Positions 47,249 to 60,884 of a stretch of DNA of 64,000 nucleotides are shown here, piece after piece. The notes under the pieces were generated by a model. That model was not told the origin of the DNA. It saw only the letters and a program-made list of their open reading frames with translations, and did no database searches. Within the stretch, counting starts at the first letter, position 1, and every line of letters starts with the position of its first letter. This DNA is from Costus lasius (taxonomy: Eukaryota; Streptophyta; Magnoliopsida; Zingiberales; Costaceae): contig CM050447.1 of NCBI GenBank assembly GCA_027563935.2, forward strand, positions 18,678,001 to 18,742,000, written 5' to 3'. The position numbers and the translations under genes are program-made.

Positions 47249-48294
47249 CACTGTGTTTAACAGGGCGGATGGAAACTAGGACGGATGGAAAAATAAGAAG
47301 GAAAGGTAAATAAAAAGGATGGAAAAATAAAGAGTACTTTCTTTGTGTTTAGCAACAGAGAAGGAAAATATGAAGGTTTGATATAAACACCCATAATTTT
47401 TTTTATGCTCATATTATATTTTGATACAATGATTTAACACAAAATGAAGATCGACGGCGGCGGAAGGAAGAAGATGAAATCGAAACAGAAATTGAAAGAG
47501 ACAAATTAGTTGATGGGAAAAAGAACAACAGAAATTGAATGAGACAAATTATACATTACATTCCCATTTTGCTCTCCTGGGATCGAGCGGGGACAACTCC
47601 ACGAGTTTATCTGCCGTCATGGCCTTCTTCGCGTAGTCTGAGAGCGGCGGCGCGAACTCCCCCTCGAACGACGAGATCGACCCGTCCATCGAACCGCTCC
47701 TTCGATGATGACCCTTTCTTACCTGCGCCCCGCCGCCGTTGTTGGCCCCATCCTCGAACCCCAGCCCCTCAAAGAGCGCGGTGTCCATCGACAAACTCCT
47801 CATGTGAGCCACGGAGGCAGGCCTCTGAGCCGAGGCCGAGGCGGCCTCTGAAATCGATTGATTCGAAGGCTAAGAGGCGAAGAGGAGCAGGCGGCGGAAG
47901 GAAGAAGATCAGAGGCGGCGGCGGTGATGAATATCAAAGGCAGCGGCGGTGATGAAGATCGCAGGCAGCGGCGGCGAAGATCAGAGGGAGTGTTTCCGTT
48001 TGTGAGTCAGGCGGTGAAGATCAGGCGGTGGCGGCGAAGGTCATCAGCGTTCGTGAGTTTCGTTCGTGAGTGGCGGCCATGATGGTGAAGACGAGGACGA
48101 CGGCGACGAAGAGGGCGCAGCTGATTCCAAGCACAAAGTTCAGGAAAGGGGAGAGAGAAGGAGAGAGTGAGGGTGCGAATAGGAGCAGGGAGCGCGTGAG
48201 ATGAGTATCCGTCCAAACCAGGACAGATCAATTTTGGAAGGAAAGTTCTGCTTTCCATCCTTTCTGCTTTCCGTCCGCTCTGCTAAACACAGTG
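47249..48294. mobile_element. Pack-type DNA transposon with captured bZIP fragment
   Basis: This 1,046-bp element has terminal inverted repeats CACTGTGTTTAACAGGGCGG and (right end, reversed) CACTGTGTTTAGCAGAGCGG, then matching GGAAA/GATGGAAA words. It is flanked by TTA on both sides (47,246-47,248 and 48,295-48,297). A 3-bp TTA target suits PIF/Harbinger, whereas a CACTG terminus with a 3-bp duplication would also suit CACTA. There is no transposase; the inside is GC-rich host-derived sequence. About 47,890-48,010 is a small GGCGGCGGTGATGAAGATC-like tandem repeat. Confidence 0.82.
47564..47855 (-). pseudogene. Captured N-terminal exon fragment of a group I bZIP (RF2b/VIP1-like)
   Basis: The frame reads VAHMRSLSMDTALFEGLGF, HHRRSGSMDGSISSFEGEF, then DYAKKAMTADKLVELSPLDP and RRAK before diverging. 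This matches the segment that precedes the basic region of plant group I bZIP transcription factors, whose relatives have KKAMxxDKLxELALLDPKRAKR. In those genes an intron follows exactly after this point. Here the fragment likewise ends there and runs into a short non-matching tail and TAA (47,549). The basic region and leucine zipper are absent, so it cannot bind DNA as a bZIP. The N-terminus beyond about 47,855 is lost. It sits wholly inside the Pack element and so is a transduplicated copy. Confidence 0.8.
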
Positions 48295-49750
48295 TTAGAT
48301 CCAAAGGAGGGGAAACTAGCAAGATGCATGAACAATAAAACTGTAATAAACTGAATACTAAAAATTGTAAATTAGAAACTGTAAGTGAAAACCGTACACT
48401 GTAAAGCTAAAACTATAATGCAACATGATAAACTGATTTAACTAGGTTATCTGTGGATCAAATCCATACTAATGTAAAATGCAGAAACTGATACCATGTA
48501 AGAAAATAGCTATGAGCAATACCTATTGGCTTGTGGGGTTGTCACCCCGAATACGCATGATAAGGTGGTAGATCACGCACCTTACATGGTGAACACACAC
48601 GCTACCATGTGTCACGAATCCTGATGCATGCTAACTTGGGACCCCGATCTATCCACAGAGTGGATACTGACCTCGAAGGGAACTAGGTATGTGTTCAATG
48701 CAAATATGCAATTGTCCGCACATGTGGAGACTAGCCCCGACGGGAAACTGGCTAAGTTAAGCTCAATACAACTATCCATGCACGTGGATACTAGCCTCAA
48801 AGGGAACTGGTTATGCAAATATGGTGTCCACAACGTGGATACTAATAACGTGCTCGAAACATATGCAACTGGCATATAATAATTGAAACCTACATGTAAA
48901 TCATACAACTAGCAAATCTAAATATGCACAGAATACTGTACTATTTGGGTTAACAAAAATAAGGATAACAAACCTTATCTATAGAAATCTGGTTTGAGGT
49001 CTTACCTTTGAGAAGTCAAATAAACTGATTATCAAATAATGCAAGGCAATCACTAGATCAATCATAACATAGATTTGTACATAAACTTTGTCAAATAAGA
49101 TTCTAACTTGAAAACAAAGACCACTGTCAGATAGAAAATATCCCAAAATCTAGGGAATCGGTCTTGAATCCAGTGAACCGGACCCAAAAACCACTAAACT
49201 AAACAGAATTGCACTGAACTGTTCAAAATCACCTTGAACCAAGTCAGACCGACACTTTAAACCAAAATTACACAAATTATACAAGTCATCTATTGACACA
49301 CAAGATTCCATTGGATAGGCAATTCCATAAGCTTTGCAACGAGTACCTAGATCGGCCCAAATTTGACTGAAATGCTCGAATCGACCTAAAAACCAATGCT
49401 GGGCCGAAATTAAAATTGAACCTCTCAATCTGTTGAGCCGTTTCAAATCAACTCCAAAACTCGGCTCGAGATTGGACTAACCAACCCAAATCTAGAAAAC
49501 TAGAACCAAGCCACCCGCTTGCCGCACCGCCGTGCAAGGCCGCCGGACCTGCGCCCACTGCTTGCGCCGGCAAGCTCTGAGGGCACGTTGAGCATCCGTT
49601 CGTCGCCAATCTTGGCCAGACGACTACTGACGATGAAGGGAAGCTCCAGAAATGGCTGCAGCGAGCTTTCGATGCATGATTGAAGCACTCACAGCAGTGG
49701 ACATGTATCGACAGCGGCGCCTCGACACACGAAACCACACCAAAACCCAA

Positions 49751-52271
49751 TAAAACTTCACCAAAACTTCATCAATGCATCAGCCTTAATTGATTGTGGC
49801 TTCCTACACAATGAATGATGATATGTAAAGGATGTGCACTCTCAAACGCTTCACTGATTCAATAGCTAAAAATATAAACATGTAAAAAGAGAACTAACTA
49901 TATAGAGATACAACATTTGTCATAAAGTTTCTATCAATCCTTCAAAAAGAACTTATAAAGCTAAGACATTAAACAAAGATTGCACTTTACCTCTCTACAT
50001 TATCCCCCTCACAATAAGTATGGTCATTCATTTCAACAGTCACTTGTCTATATCTCAAACAATGTGTTGAATATTGCTGCAAAGTTTGGTAACCTTTATC
50101 ATTCTCATAATTGTTTGTTCACTCATAGATGACTACCATAATGTCTTTCCCACATGATCATATCAAAGAGGTTAGATAAGGCTTCATTTGGTTCCACATG
50201 ATTGAACATGTTATCCATTAAGTCACATATCTTAGTTTGTGCCTTTACTTTCATTCCTTTCCTCAAAAAATCTATATTATTTGCTTTCTTTGACTTTGAC
50301 ATATGCATTTGGTAAAATCTTAGATTCTATGTATTGAAGGAGCAATTTGGCCTATTTAAGAGTTCAAACTAAGTATGCAGCATTTCAATTTTATTCTGTT
50401 GTAGAAGGAGGAGAATTATTACAATATAAAATATATAATTAGCTTACTATTATTGATTTAAATAATCACTTTTAGTTGAGCCTTGTAGGCTGATCAATTT
50501 AATGATTTGTTTTTCATTTAAGTTATAGTAAAATTGCATAAGAGCTATGTTAGTTTTGGACGTAATGTAATTTTAATAGGAAAGATTTGCCTTGAATGAA
50601 AGAGGACCTCATATGTTGTTGATTAGGAACACTGTAGGTTGAGCTAGATCTTAATATTAAATATTAGACAAAAGGTGTTGTGACATATCTATTTGGTCCC
50701 ACAAAAGAATTGAGAGAATAATTACACTAATATAAGCTGTTTTGCCTCGATTGTATTACTCCCACAAAATGTGATTTTAAATTGGGTTATATTGTATTAT
50801 GTCCAACTGGATAATAAATTCATCTTCTTATTACTAACACATACAAACATGTTATTTTGGCTATTTATGATACTCATATATTCTAATAGAGTTAGATTGT
50901 GCAAGCTAGTAGTTTGGCCTATTTAAGATCTTTAATTTAATTAGTCTTAGTTTACATCAAACTTGTGGTTATATGATGTTTATGATACAATTATACGAGG
51001 AGTTGGTTATGATAGCGAGGAGCCATCAATCTGATGTAAATGTTATATTGAAGGTGCATACAAGCACCCTCATGAAGTGTGCATGGGGCAAATAGCTCTT
51101 GGGAGAAAAGCTCTAGGGAGAAAACTCTCGAGAGATAGTTCTAGATAGTTCCAGATAAGAGTTTTTAGGAGTGAAGCAGGAAGACAGCTTTGAAGAGAGA
51201 GCCCTTAGGAGACATCCAACAGAAATTTTTAGATAAAGTCCTCGGCTAAGAAGACCTTGGCAAAAAGACTTTAGGGGTGAAGTTAATGAACTAAGGCCAT
51301 AAAGTTAAACATATGACTCAATGATCATCCAGAGATGACAACCATAAGAAATTGCTCTTACTGAACGTAGTCAAAAGAACATAGACTAATGAAGATTGCC
51401 ATTAAAATGTTATCAACAATGCAAGAAAACTAATATTTGATTGCATGTAATTATTGAATTCTCATGATTAATATTTTATGGGCCGCATGAGTACAATGTC
51501 TCGTCACAATTGAGCATTGTCCAATACATGAGATTCTTCCTAGCATCCTAACATACGTATAAATACTCTAATACTTAAAAATTAAAATTTTTTCCTGTTG
51601 CCCATGTGGAATCGATCCAATTTTATTCAATAGGCAAGGTACATTTCTTTATTTTGTGATTGTTTTCTACGCGGCTGAGAGGCGAGTTATCCTTCACGGC
51701 AGCATCAGCGATAGGTACAGCCACCAAGGGAATTAAATTGGCCTTCCTCCCGATCGGGATCTTACGACCACATTTTCCCGATCGGTGTCGACAGCTTACG
51801 CACCACAGCCAAGATTAGAATTAGAGCTACTTCCCGTTTATACTCCCGTGTATAGACCTTCCACGTAATTGGTTGAATCGCTAGTGGCTCATTGGATCAT
51901 TATCAAAGCGCCGATCGTTCTGGCCCTGTTATGTTTATAATCAAGATTCGTTAGTAATTAAGAAAATTCATTTGTGGTGTTCCATCCGTCATCGGGTTTA
52001 TTTGTTTTATTCACCGTGGTCCTGTGGTATAGATCTTTTATTCTAAACCAATTAATAGGTAGGTCCAAGCGCAGCGTGTACTTATTACTGGAGACCAATT
52101 GTCTGTTGGTGGTTGACGCCTACGCTAGTCTATTTTGGCTACATTTGCGGAACATCTTAACAAACTCATTGAGTATGAAAAATACCTCCCATTTATTATC
52201 TCAGAGAGCAGACGAAGCTACCGAAGCGCGGTTTTGTGGCCTCTGTTTGAGAGGGGAGGGAGGTGCAGTCG
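49751..52271. other. Intergenic, TE-like remnants, no gene recognised
   Basis: A 61-codon minus-strand ORF (50,123-50,308, with ...FDMIMWERHYGSHL) is of unknown kind and may be a decayed element ORF. 51,060-51,600 has repeated GGGAGAAAA(G/C)CTCT words and resembles old LTR sequence. About 51,660-51,960 is a GC-richer stretch with no frame I recognise. Confidence 0.4.
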
Positions 52272-53037
52272 ATGGCCGGAGCAGCATGGAGAGGCGGCAA
52301 CCGAAGGCTATGGAGCGGCGGCGGGGGCTACGAGATGAAGTGCAGGGGGCATCCGTACGAATACGGCCCTGGCATCTGCGCCTCCTGCCTTCGGGAGCGC
52401 CTTCTCGCCCTAGTTGCCATCCGGAACGACCTTTCCTCCAATTACTATGTCCGCTACTTGTCCGACTCATCGCCACCCCATCATCTGCATCCGCCGCTTC
52501 TTCGACCCCTCTCCCCATTCGCTTTTCACCGCCGATCCGTTGGTTCCGATGCCTCTCCCGCCCACGCTCGCATCCACCATCACTGCCAGCGGTTCTTCAG
52601 CACTCCACAGGTAGGCCCCACCTCTCAAGCCGCCAATGGTGGCGCAGGGATCGTCGACCCAATCAACAGCGGCAGGGGGCATAAGTTCTTCACTTTGAAG
52701 GCTCTCTTTGGGAACCAGAGATCGGAGGAAGAGAACCCCGGTTTAGGCTCTTCCAAGGTTCGAGTTGGTTCTTGGCTCTCAACATTGCTCCGTGGCCGGC
52801 GGAAGAGGAGAAGGAAGCTCCGCAGTCGTGGCAGGCACGGAGGTATCTTCGAGCTGTAGATAGGGGACCGTCGCCGACCAAAGAGGACGTGGGATACAAA
52901 GAGGATGGCTACTCCAGTGACGAGAGGCAGCGCTCGATTCCGATGATGATGCGGCGGTTCCCAACGAAAGATCGCCAGCATCGCAGCGTCGGTGGCTTTC
53001 CACTTGCCTGAGTCCATTGACGAGCTTTCGGTCCTGA
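52272..53037 (+). pseudogene. Plant Cys-motif protein (CxxHP...GICASCLRERL), frame-broken copy
   Basis: From the ATG at 52,272 an open frame runs to 52,859. It opens with YEMKCRGHPYEYGPGICA and CASCLRERLLALVAIRND, a Cys/His motif shared with a plant family (DUF740/OCTOPUS-like N-termini and related unnamed proteins). RFFSTPQVGP and FFTLKALFGNQRSEEENP follow. The family-like sequence then continues in a second frame (RAVDRGPSPTKEDVGYKED..GYSSDE..MMRRFPTKDRQHRSVGGF, about 52,830-53,000). It continues in a third frame with CLSPLTSFRS and a stop near 53,037. So at least two frameshifts break it: a pseudogene, or indel errors in GC-rich assembly. The downstream frames are my reading of family resemblance and are less certain than the N-terminus. 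Confidence 0.6.
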
Positions 53038-54153
53038 GGTGTGTCAAATCCAGCCACCGCATACTGGTGCCCCCCAGCGATGCTCGGAGCCCGGTAAGCT
53101 CCATCGGCCGCCGGAATTCGATTCTGGGACTTCGCACCCCCGCAGCGAACGGGTAAAGGAAATTGTGCGATATAGGTAGATTTAAATGAAAATCTTACAC
53201 CGACTTTTTCCCTGTGTACCATACGCATGCTTCCATTCTAATCTCTTCCTACAAAATTTGGTCTTCTTGTATAAAGTAAGTTAAAAGATACTACTATTTG
53301 TCAGGCTTCTACATTACACTTAATAGGTTAACGTAATGCTCAAAATTAGAATCGGGTTGAATGCCGAGATTTTAGTAATGACTTTCAATTTGAGGCTTAT
53401 GTATGCGCATTTTCGTCTGCTGTGATACAAGTCTAGTGACTTTTCAATATATTTTATTAGTTAACTTATCGTTCTTTTTATACGAGTATCATTTTTTTTT
53501 TGCCTTACGTTTTTAGTAACATTATAAGTTTGAACAACATGTTAGCTTTTAGTTACATTATTATGAATTTATAGGATACGTATATATTCTATTACAGTTT
53601 TAAGTTTTAGATTCTTGTATATTTGCTGGGGGCTTTGTCATTTGAGATTGTCTAAACTATTTTTTTTCTAGTTTTTGTTAGGTTTATATTTTTTAATGTC
53701 TATTTTAACTAAAAATTGTTTGTACAATAAATTTAGAATTTTAAAATATTATTATTTTATAGGTAAAGAGGTTGTGGTTTGGACCTGTCTCAGTTAATTT
53801 GGATGGGATTGTACTTTGTGGGCGACAAATTGTAGTGGTTCCTTGTTGCTGAGCCAGTGCAGTATTATTATTGGTGATTGGCTGATTGGCTGTCTATTCG
53901 CTGATGCTTCTAGTGGAGATTGAGTTCTCTTGAGTGGAAGATATTGCTATTGCTTGCTGTTGAATCAGATAAACATGTTAAGGTCAAACACGGTCTATTG
54001 AGGCAAACCACGTGGTATCACATTTTCACTAACAAAATATTTGCTGTAAATGATGTTGACTACATATCTATGTAACATAGATGCAAGATCGATATGAAGA
54101 TTCCAAATACTACGGATACAACAGTTATGATAGTTTTGAAGTGGCTTGTCAAT
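53038..54153. other. Intergenic, no gene recognised
   Basis: It starts with remnants in several frames of the broken gene (to about 53,155), then AT-rich DNA without recognisable features. Confidence 0.45.
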
Positions 54154-54681
54154 TAGACCTAGCAAAATCTAACTCAACCCGCTGACTCGATCCGACTCAA
54201 TACGAAGTTAGGCGGGTTCGGATCAGTCATAACCGTGTTCGAATCATAAATAGGTCAACCCATTTATGACCCAAAAATAATCGGATCGTATTGGGTTATA
54301 AACGGGTTGACCCGCTTAACCCGATTACATTATATATTTATATATAAAAAATTTAAATATAGGCGCACCTACTCCCATTACTAGCCCATAAGCCTAAATA
54401 TCTTTTAACTATCTTTTAAATTAGATTTTGGCCCATACATAAGCCTAAAATTTTATTATTTTAATAATTATTTTATTAATTTATTATTTATATTTAAAAT
54501 ATAAATGATAAACGGGTTATTCAGGTCGTGCCGGGTTGACCCGATTATATTCGGGTCGTGTTCGTGTTAGATAGTTTGATCCAATTAATTAAATGGGTCG
54601 TGTTTGGGTTGGCTTAATCGGGTCATGAGTCACAGCTGATACGATTCATTTATAACCCACTGATCCGAATTGCCAGGTCTA
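54154..54681 (+). mobile_element. hAT-type MITE, copy 3
   Basis: This 528-bp element has ends TAGACCTAGCAAAATC and GAATTGCCAGGTCTA. It has the same internal word order as the copies at 43,514 and 62,824. The flanking 8-mers do not match, so the target duplication has decayed. Confidence 0.83.
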
Positions 54682-56640
54682 AATTTATAAAGTACATACA
54701 TAATATATATATATATAAATATAAATAAAAGTAGGAGTTAGAAAATAGAACTTTGAAGCAATATAATATTTCCAAAGGCCAAGATTTAATCTTTATGTAG
54801 GTTGAATATGGTTATCCACTTTAAGATGCAATTGAAGTTGTTATTCCTGTTTCATTCAAAAAATATGCATGAAGCCTTTTTTTTTTAATTTGAAATGAGA
54901 AAAGAAAATAAAATAAATAAATTTAAGATGAAGACCTTAGGAATAAAAGAAGAAGAGAAAAGAGGCTTTTCATTTCTCCCCCTTGATATATTTAATTCAT
55001 GTCACAAATAAGAAAGAGGTCCTTATTTATAGGGTGAGGATACTTCTATACTCTTTCATAAAATAAAATTAAATTAAATTAATAGAACTCAAAGAATACA
55101 TTGAGGCGCAGCCTGTCAATAGATTAAATAAAATAAAATAAAATTGAAGGTTATAAATTGCTCAGTAATCCAAAAGCGACAAGTCTACAAGACAAAGTGC
55201 ATGGGAGATTTGAGGGATCATGCATTTTGGATGGGCCTAAAGCTCACACTTGGAAGACGCTAAAGGGCTATGTACTTCGAAAGTAATAGAAAAATCAAAC
55301 ACTGATGCACTAGAAATCAAACACTTACAGGATACACAAGATCGAACATTTGTGAAATGTCAAGGATAAGGAGAAAAAATTTCCTAGGCTACACACAAGA
55401 TCAAGCATTTGTGAAATGTTTAAGGATAAATAGAAAATTTTTTTCTACGTAGAGTACTTTACCTAGAAAAGTTAAAAGAAGGATGGGCATAAATTATAAA
55501 TAATTTTTTTTCATAGATAAACTATATTCACATAATTTATATATTCTAAACTATCCGATAATATTAATATTATAGTAATTAGGCTTATCCATTCACATAA
55601 TTTATATATTCTAAACTATCCGATAATATTAATATTATAGAAATTAGTATTTTTTAATATCGTGGATAAGTTGTCTATTGTTATAGCAAGCTTATCCATA
55701 ATAATATTTTCTTCAATTTCTCATTGTGGATAAGCATATCTATAATAATATTTGTACAGTTGGATAACTTATAATGTATAAATTACATAAATATAATTTA
55801 TCAATGAAAAAAAAATTTATCCACGATTTATGCACACCCTTTTTTCTATATAAGAAATTTTTTCGGACAAAAACCTAGAAAAGGTAAACCGCATGGGACT
55901 TAGAAAGTACGGAGTCAGTATTTTAGTCCCAACACTACGTCCAGTTAACCAAGTCAGTTGTAACTTTGTCTGCTGGCAAGGTCATAAATTTAAAACTTAT
56001 AATGAGTTGAAAATGCTGATGAGTCAAATCTAGGCATGTATATTACAATCTTCACTAGACTTCCCTATCCTCACTTGCTCTATTTGGATAGAGGACACTG
56101 GTCAACCTAAAGTAGATGGTGATAAACTCCTAAAAATAATCTAGGCAAATAGTCACACATGACAATCTTAGTGGTAGGCACTAAAATTCTAGCACTTAGG
56201 GGGACCTCACTTTGAGCAATTTCTATAATGTCGTCTAACCTTATAAGGGAGTTATGATTTATTTTGTTTAAAGAGAGAGATGTGCTTGGAATAATAGAAT
56301 TCCAACTATGATATTAAGCGAGGTGAGAACCTTAGTATGTAAGTAAATTTATCAAAGAAGTACAACATAACAAATGAGTGCATAGGTCCCATGTTATCCA
56401 CAGTTTCACCATTTACAAGCAAATTTTTAATCGTCCCTATGAAGAAAGATGGCAACTAAATGACTCTCTTCTTGTATGTCGATTTGACCTCCACTAAGTG
56501 CACGGATCGTCCATTAATCTCACATTTGTGGAGATATTGATTAAGTTACATCTTACCTAGAGATGGCCGAAAAGTCCACTAGCCTATAGCTTGCACCAGC
56601 TCAACATACAATGGACTAGGTCAGGCATATTTTGTTGACT
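54682..56640. other. Intergenic with inverted-repeat and tandem repeat
   Basis: About 55,493-55,855 is an inverted-repeat block (GGGCATAAATTATAAATAA against TTTATCCACGATTTATGCACACCC) that looks like a MITE, but no target duplication was read. Inside it a 65-bp unit (TTCACATAATTTATATATTC...) is duplicated in tandem at 55,527 and 55,592. No gene is recognised in the rest. Confidence 0.5.
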
Positions 56641-56649
56641 AGTCAACAT

Positions 56650-57160
56650 TTTAAATTTTACAGAAGGGTACTCTGCTGCTGCCTGTCATGCGAGTACCCA
56701 CATTGCATGCGAAGACTTTGTGTATTGAATCCAGATTTTTATTGATTTAGCTTAGATTTCATATATTGAGTCAAGATTTTAGTGTATTAAATTTAAATTT
56801 TATATATTCAATAGATAATAATATGTATTGAGCTTAGAATATCGTACATTGAGATTAGATTTTTATATTGAGCATAAATTTCATGTATTAAGTCCAAAAA
56901 ATATCATGTAAAAATCATTACAAGTTTATTTTATGTACATCTATGATTATTCACTTCAATACATAAAATTTATTCTTAATACATGAAAATTTAGACTAAT
57001 ACATGACTCAATATATAATATTTTGAGTTTAATACATGATATTATATATTAAATACATAAAATCTGAGTTTAATACATGATATTATATATTAAATTTCAA
57101 AAATTATGCGCCATGTGAGTGCCGTGCTGCCTGCAGGGTACCCTTCTTCTGCAAAACTTT
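56650..57160. mobile_element. Probable MITE (inverted-repeat element)
   Basis: The ends ACAGAAGGGTACTCTGCTG and CAGGGTACCCTTCTTCTGC are inverted matches, followed by GCCTGTCATGCGAG and CTCACATGGCGC-like partners. The core has repeated TTGAGTTTAATACATGATAT words. The exact borders and target duplication are unclear. Confidence 0.5.
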
Positions 57161-57317
57161 TTCCCACATGAACCGAAGGCTGGCACAATGCCCACAAGGC
57201 TGTGAAGAATGACAAAGGCCCATGAATGAAGTTAGGGGATAGGCATGACACATCATGCCTCGAATAAAATTAATATTTTAATATAAAAAATATTCATTCT
57301 AAGTGCTTATTTCGTCG

Positions 57318-57806
57318 TAGGGGTGAGCATAATTCGGTAAAAATCGAATTTACTGATTTACCGTAAATCGGTTCGGTAAATTCGGTTTCGGTTTTCGGTT
57401 CGGTAAAAATATTTAGGTAATTCGGTTTTCGATTTTCGGTTCGATAAATGAATTTTTGGTTCGGTAATTTACCGATTTACCGATATAAATATTAATATAT
57501 AAAAAATAAATTTTTATTTATTAATTTTTAATTTTTTATTGATAATTTACCGATTTATCGATCGGTTTTTACCGATAGGTAATATTTTTAATTAGGTAAT
57601 TTTTAATATTTTAATAAATTTTTTTAATAAATTAATTATATAATAATTTAATATTTTTTAATTGGTAAATCGGTAATTTACCGATTTACCGATCGGTAAT
57701 TTACCGATCGGTAAATACCAAGTTCGGTATTGGTTTCGGTAATAGATTTTTCGGTTTCAGTAAATTAGTTTTCGATTTTTCAGTTTTTACCGAATGCTCA
57801 GCCCTA
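57318..57806. mobile_element. hAT-type MITE (second family)
   Basis: This 489-bp element has ends TAGGGGTGAGCATAATTCGG and CCGAATGCTCAGCCCTA, and an interior full of TTCGGTAAATCGGT and ACCGATTTACCG words. The flanking 8-mers TTTCGTCG (57,310-57,317) and TTTCGTTG (57,807-57,814) match at 7 of 8 positions. Confidence 0.82.
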
Positions 57807-57814
57807 TTTCGTTG

Positions 57815-58777
57815 GTAAGTTATTTTAATGGTTGTTTACAATATTACATTATTTTAATAGTTTACATGAAAATTTCATTGAGATGAAAAATAACTAATGA
57901 ATTTAGTGTACTTAAAAAAAAATTAGTGTACTTGGAAGAGTAAATTATTCTTTTTTTGTACTAGGACAAATCGAGTACTTTCTAAATTATACAGGCTACA
58001 GCGTAACGTAAAGAAATAATAAGTGGAGGTTCCCGTGAACGGGCACGAAAGTCAATGACTATTTATTGGCAGCCTTACAAATTTGGCATCAGCCCACGTG
58101 ACGCCCCACTGGCGCGCGCCTTTATGTAAAGTTTTTCCATGCATTGAGCTTCTGCTGACGACCACGCGAAAGATATGTTCTTATCTCGGACTCGGATTTT
58201 TTATTAAATGGCCCGAGTAAAAAAAAACCGATGGAGCAGCATTAATTAGGGCCTTCATCCAAACGTATTCAGAACTCGTATTGCATATAAATTTCATTGT
58301 AAAATTCCTATACAGTCATGATAGAACACCATTTTTAGTATAAAAGTGCTGCCAACTCATGCTTCCATATGGTAATGGTATGCATCCAAGTTGTCATAGC
58401 TAGAACTTCTGTTCGGATTTAAATCAAGGCAACCCGACCCGTGCGCTTCTGCTCCGATATCTGGCACGTGACAATTTGTCGCCGCCCACGCCCTGCATCC
58501 GGATCTCGATACTTAAATTTGCTACTTTACTAACGTCAGAGATGAGCACCGTCTTTTCAAGAAAGCGGGAAACTTCCTCTTTCCTTCGCAGCGCCTTATC
58601 CGCACCGATCAGTCCAAGGCACGTGGAAAGATTCCTATTGAAATTTAAAAATGCAGGTTCGTGCCTTCCACTAGCCCACCAACCCACTCACTCGTTGCAT
58701 CGCACACGCTACTTAAAGCGGCGCCCATTTCCTGCTCCCCTGCCCACAAAAATCCCGTCTCCCAGCTCGCGGACAAG
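57815..58777. promoter_or_regulatory. Upstream region of the peroxidase gene
   Basis: There is no other gene. A CACGTGACG word occurs at about 58,095 and GCACGTGAC at about 58,463 (G-box-like). CTACTTAAAGCG at about 58,709 could be a weak TATA-like element about 65 bp before the ATG. All are only suggestive. Confidence 0.35.
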
Positions 58778-60106
<1,329 letters not shown>

Positions 60107-60884
60107 TACTCCCGCAGTGAAACGTAGCTTATCGTGTTCCCTTCCCTGTGCTAACTGAGACGCGAAACATTAACGTAGGCTGTGCCATGAATAAATTTCA
60201 ACACGATCGTTGGCTTTCCCTGCATTTAACGTACCCTGCTCGGCAACGAAAAGTTGCCACCCTTATAGTTTTCTAAAAAAAATAAAAAAATATTACGATC
60301 ATCTATACATTATAAGCTATCCAATGATACCAATATTATCATGAATGAAATCTTATATGATAAAATAAAAAAATCATAAAAAATAATACAATTTATATTT
60401 TATTACTGTAGCACAAATATTTTATGAATTTTTTTTCTCATCGTAGAGGATTTCATTCATGATGATATTGGTTCTGTTGGATAACTTAGAATGCATAGAT
60501 CAACGTAATATTTTTTATTTTTTTTAGAACGATGAGGGTGGCAAAATCGCCACCCTTCTTTTCATTGGCGAGCAGAGTACACTACTCCCGAAATTCGTTC
60601 CCCGTTAACCGTCGCTCCATATGAAATTCTCTCTCTCTTCACTCATTTCATCATCTCTCTCCTTTCTATTCTCTAAAAAAATCTCTATGCCGCTAGCCCC
60701 ATTCTCCTCGGCTCTCACCGTCGACTACACTCACAACCGTCGCATACGCAACACGCATCCATTATCGGCGTCTTTGAGGCTCTCTTCCCACTCACCCATC
60801 ATCGTTACTCCTTTCCTCTTTGTTATAGTGAAGGAACTGCTCTAGGTGCCGTGCTGCCACTTGCCCACCCAACTTCGCCGACGT
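60107..60884. other. Peroxidase 3' flank with a MITE
   Basis: About 60,250-60,603 is an inverted-repeat element of the same family as 34,564-34,898. It shares TATTACGATCATCTA, CTGTAGCACAAAT, CATAGATCAACGTAATATT and the end GAAATTCGTTCC. Its left terminus is eroded and no target duplication could be read. After it comes a pyrimidine-rich stretch without a recognisable gene. Confidence 0.6.

Larger units (their letters stand above)
46860..49750 (-). repeat. LTR-like retrotransposon sequence hosting the Pack element
   Basis: It starts TGTTGCACCCTAGTACC, the reverse of a gypsy-LTR end. It contains a ~44-bp tandem duplication (46,877-46,965), repeated GTGGATACTAGCCTC..GGGAACT modules (four between 48,650 and 48,845) and a GC-rich stretch at about 49,500-49,740, all typical of long gypsy LTRs. 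The right end and target duplication could not be fixed; CTAGA before 46,860 recurs at about 49,050, which may be chance. The Pack element at 47,249-48,294 is inserted in it. Confidence 0.45.

Noticed and set aside
46855..49054. LTR bounded by CTAGA direct repeats
   Set aside because: A CA-CTAGA match over several kb is likely by chance and LTR-like sequence continues past it; only a low-confidence LTR-like block was kept.
52625..53228. Minus-strand ORFs of 150-170 codons
   Set aside because: They are antisense to the Cys-motif pseudogene and look like no known family; a GC-rich region keeps stops rare.
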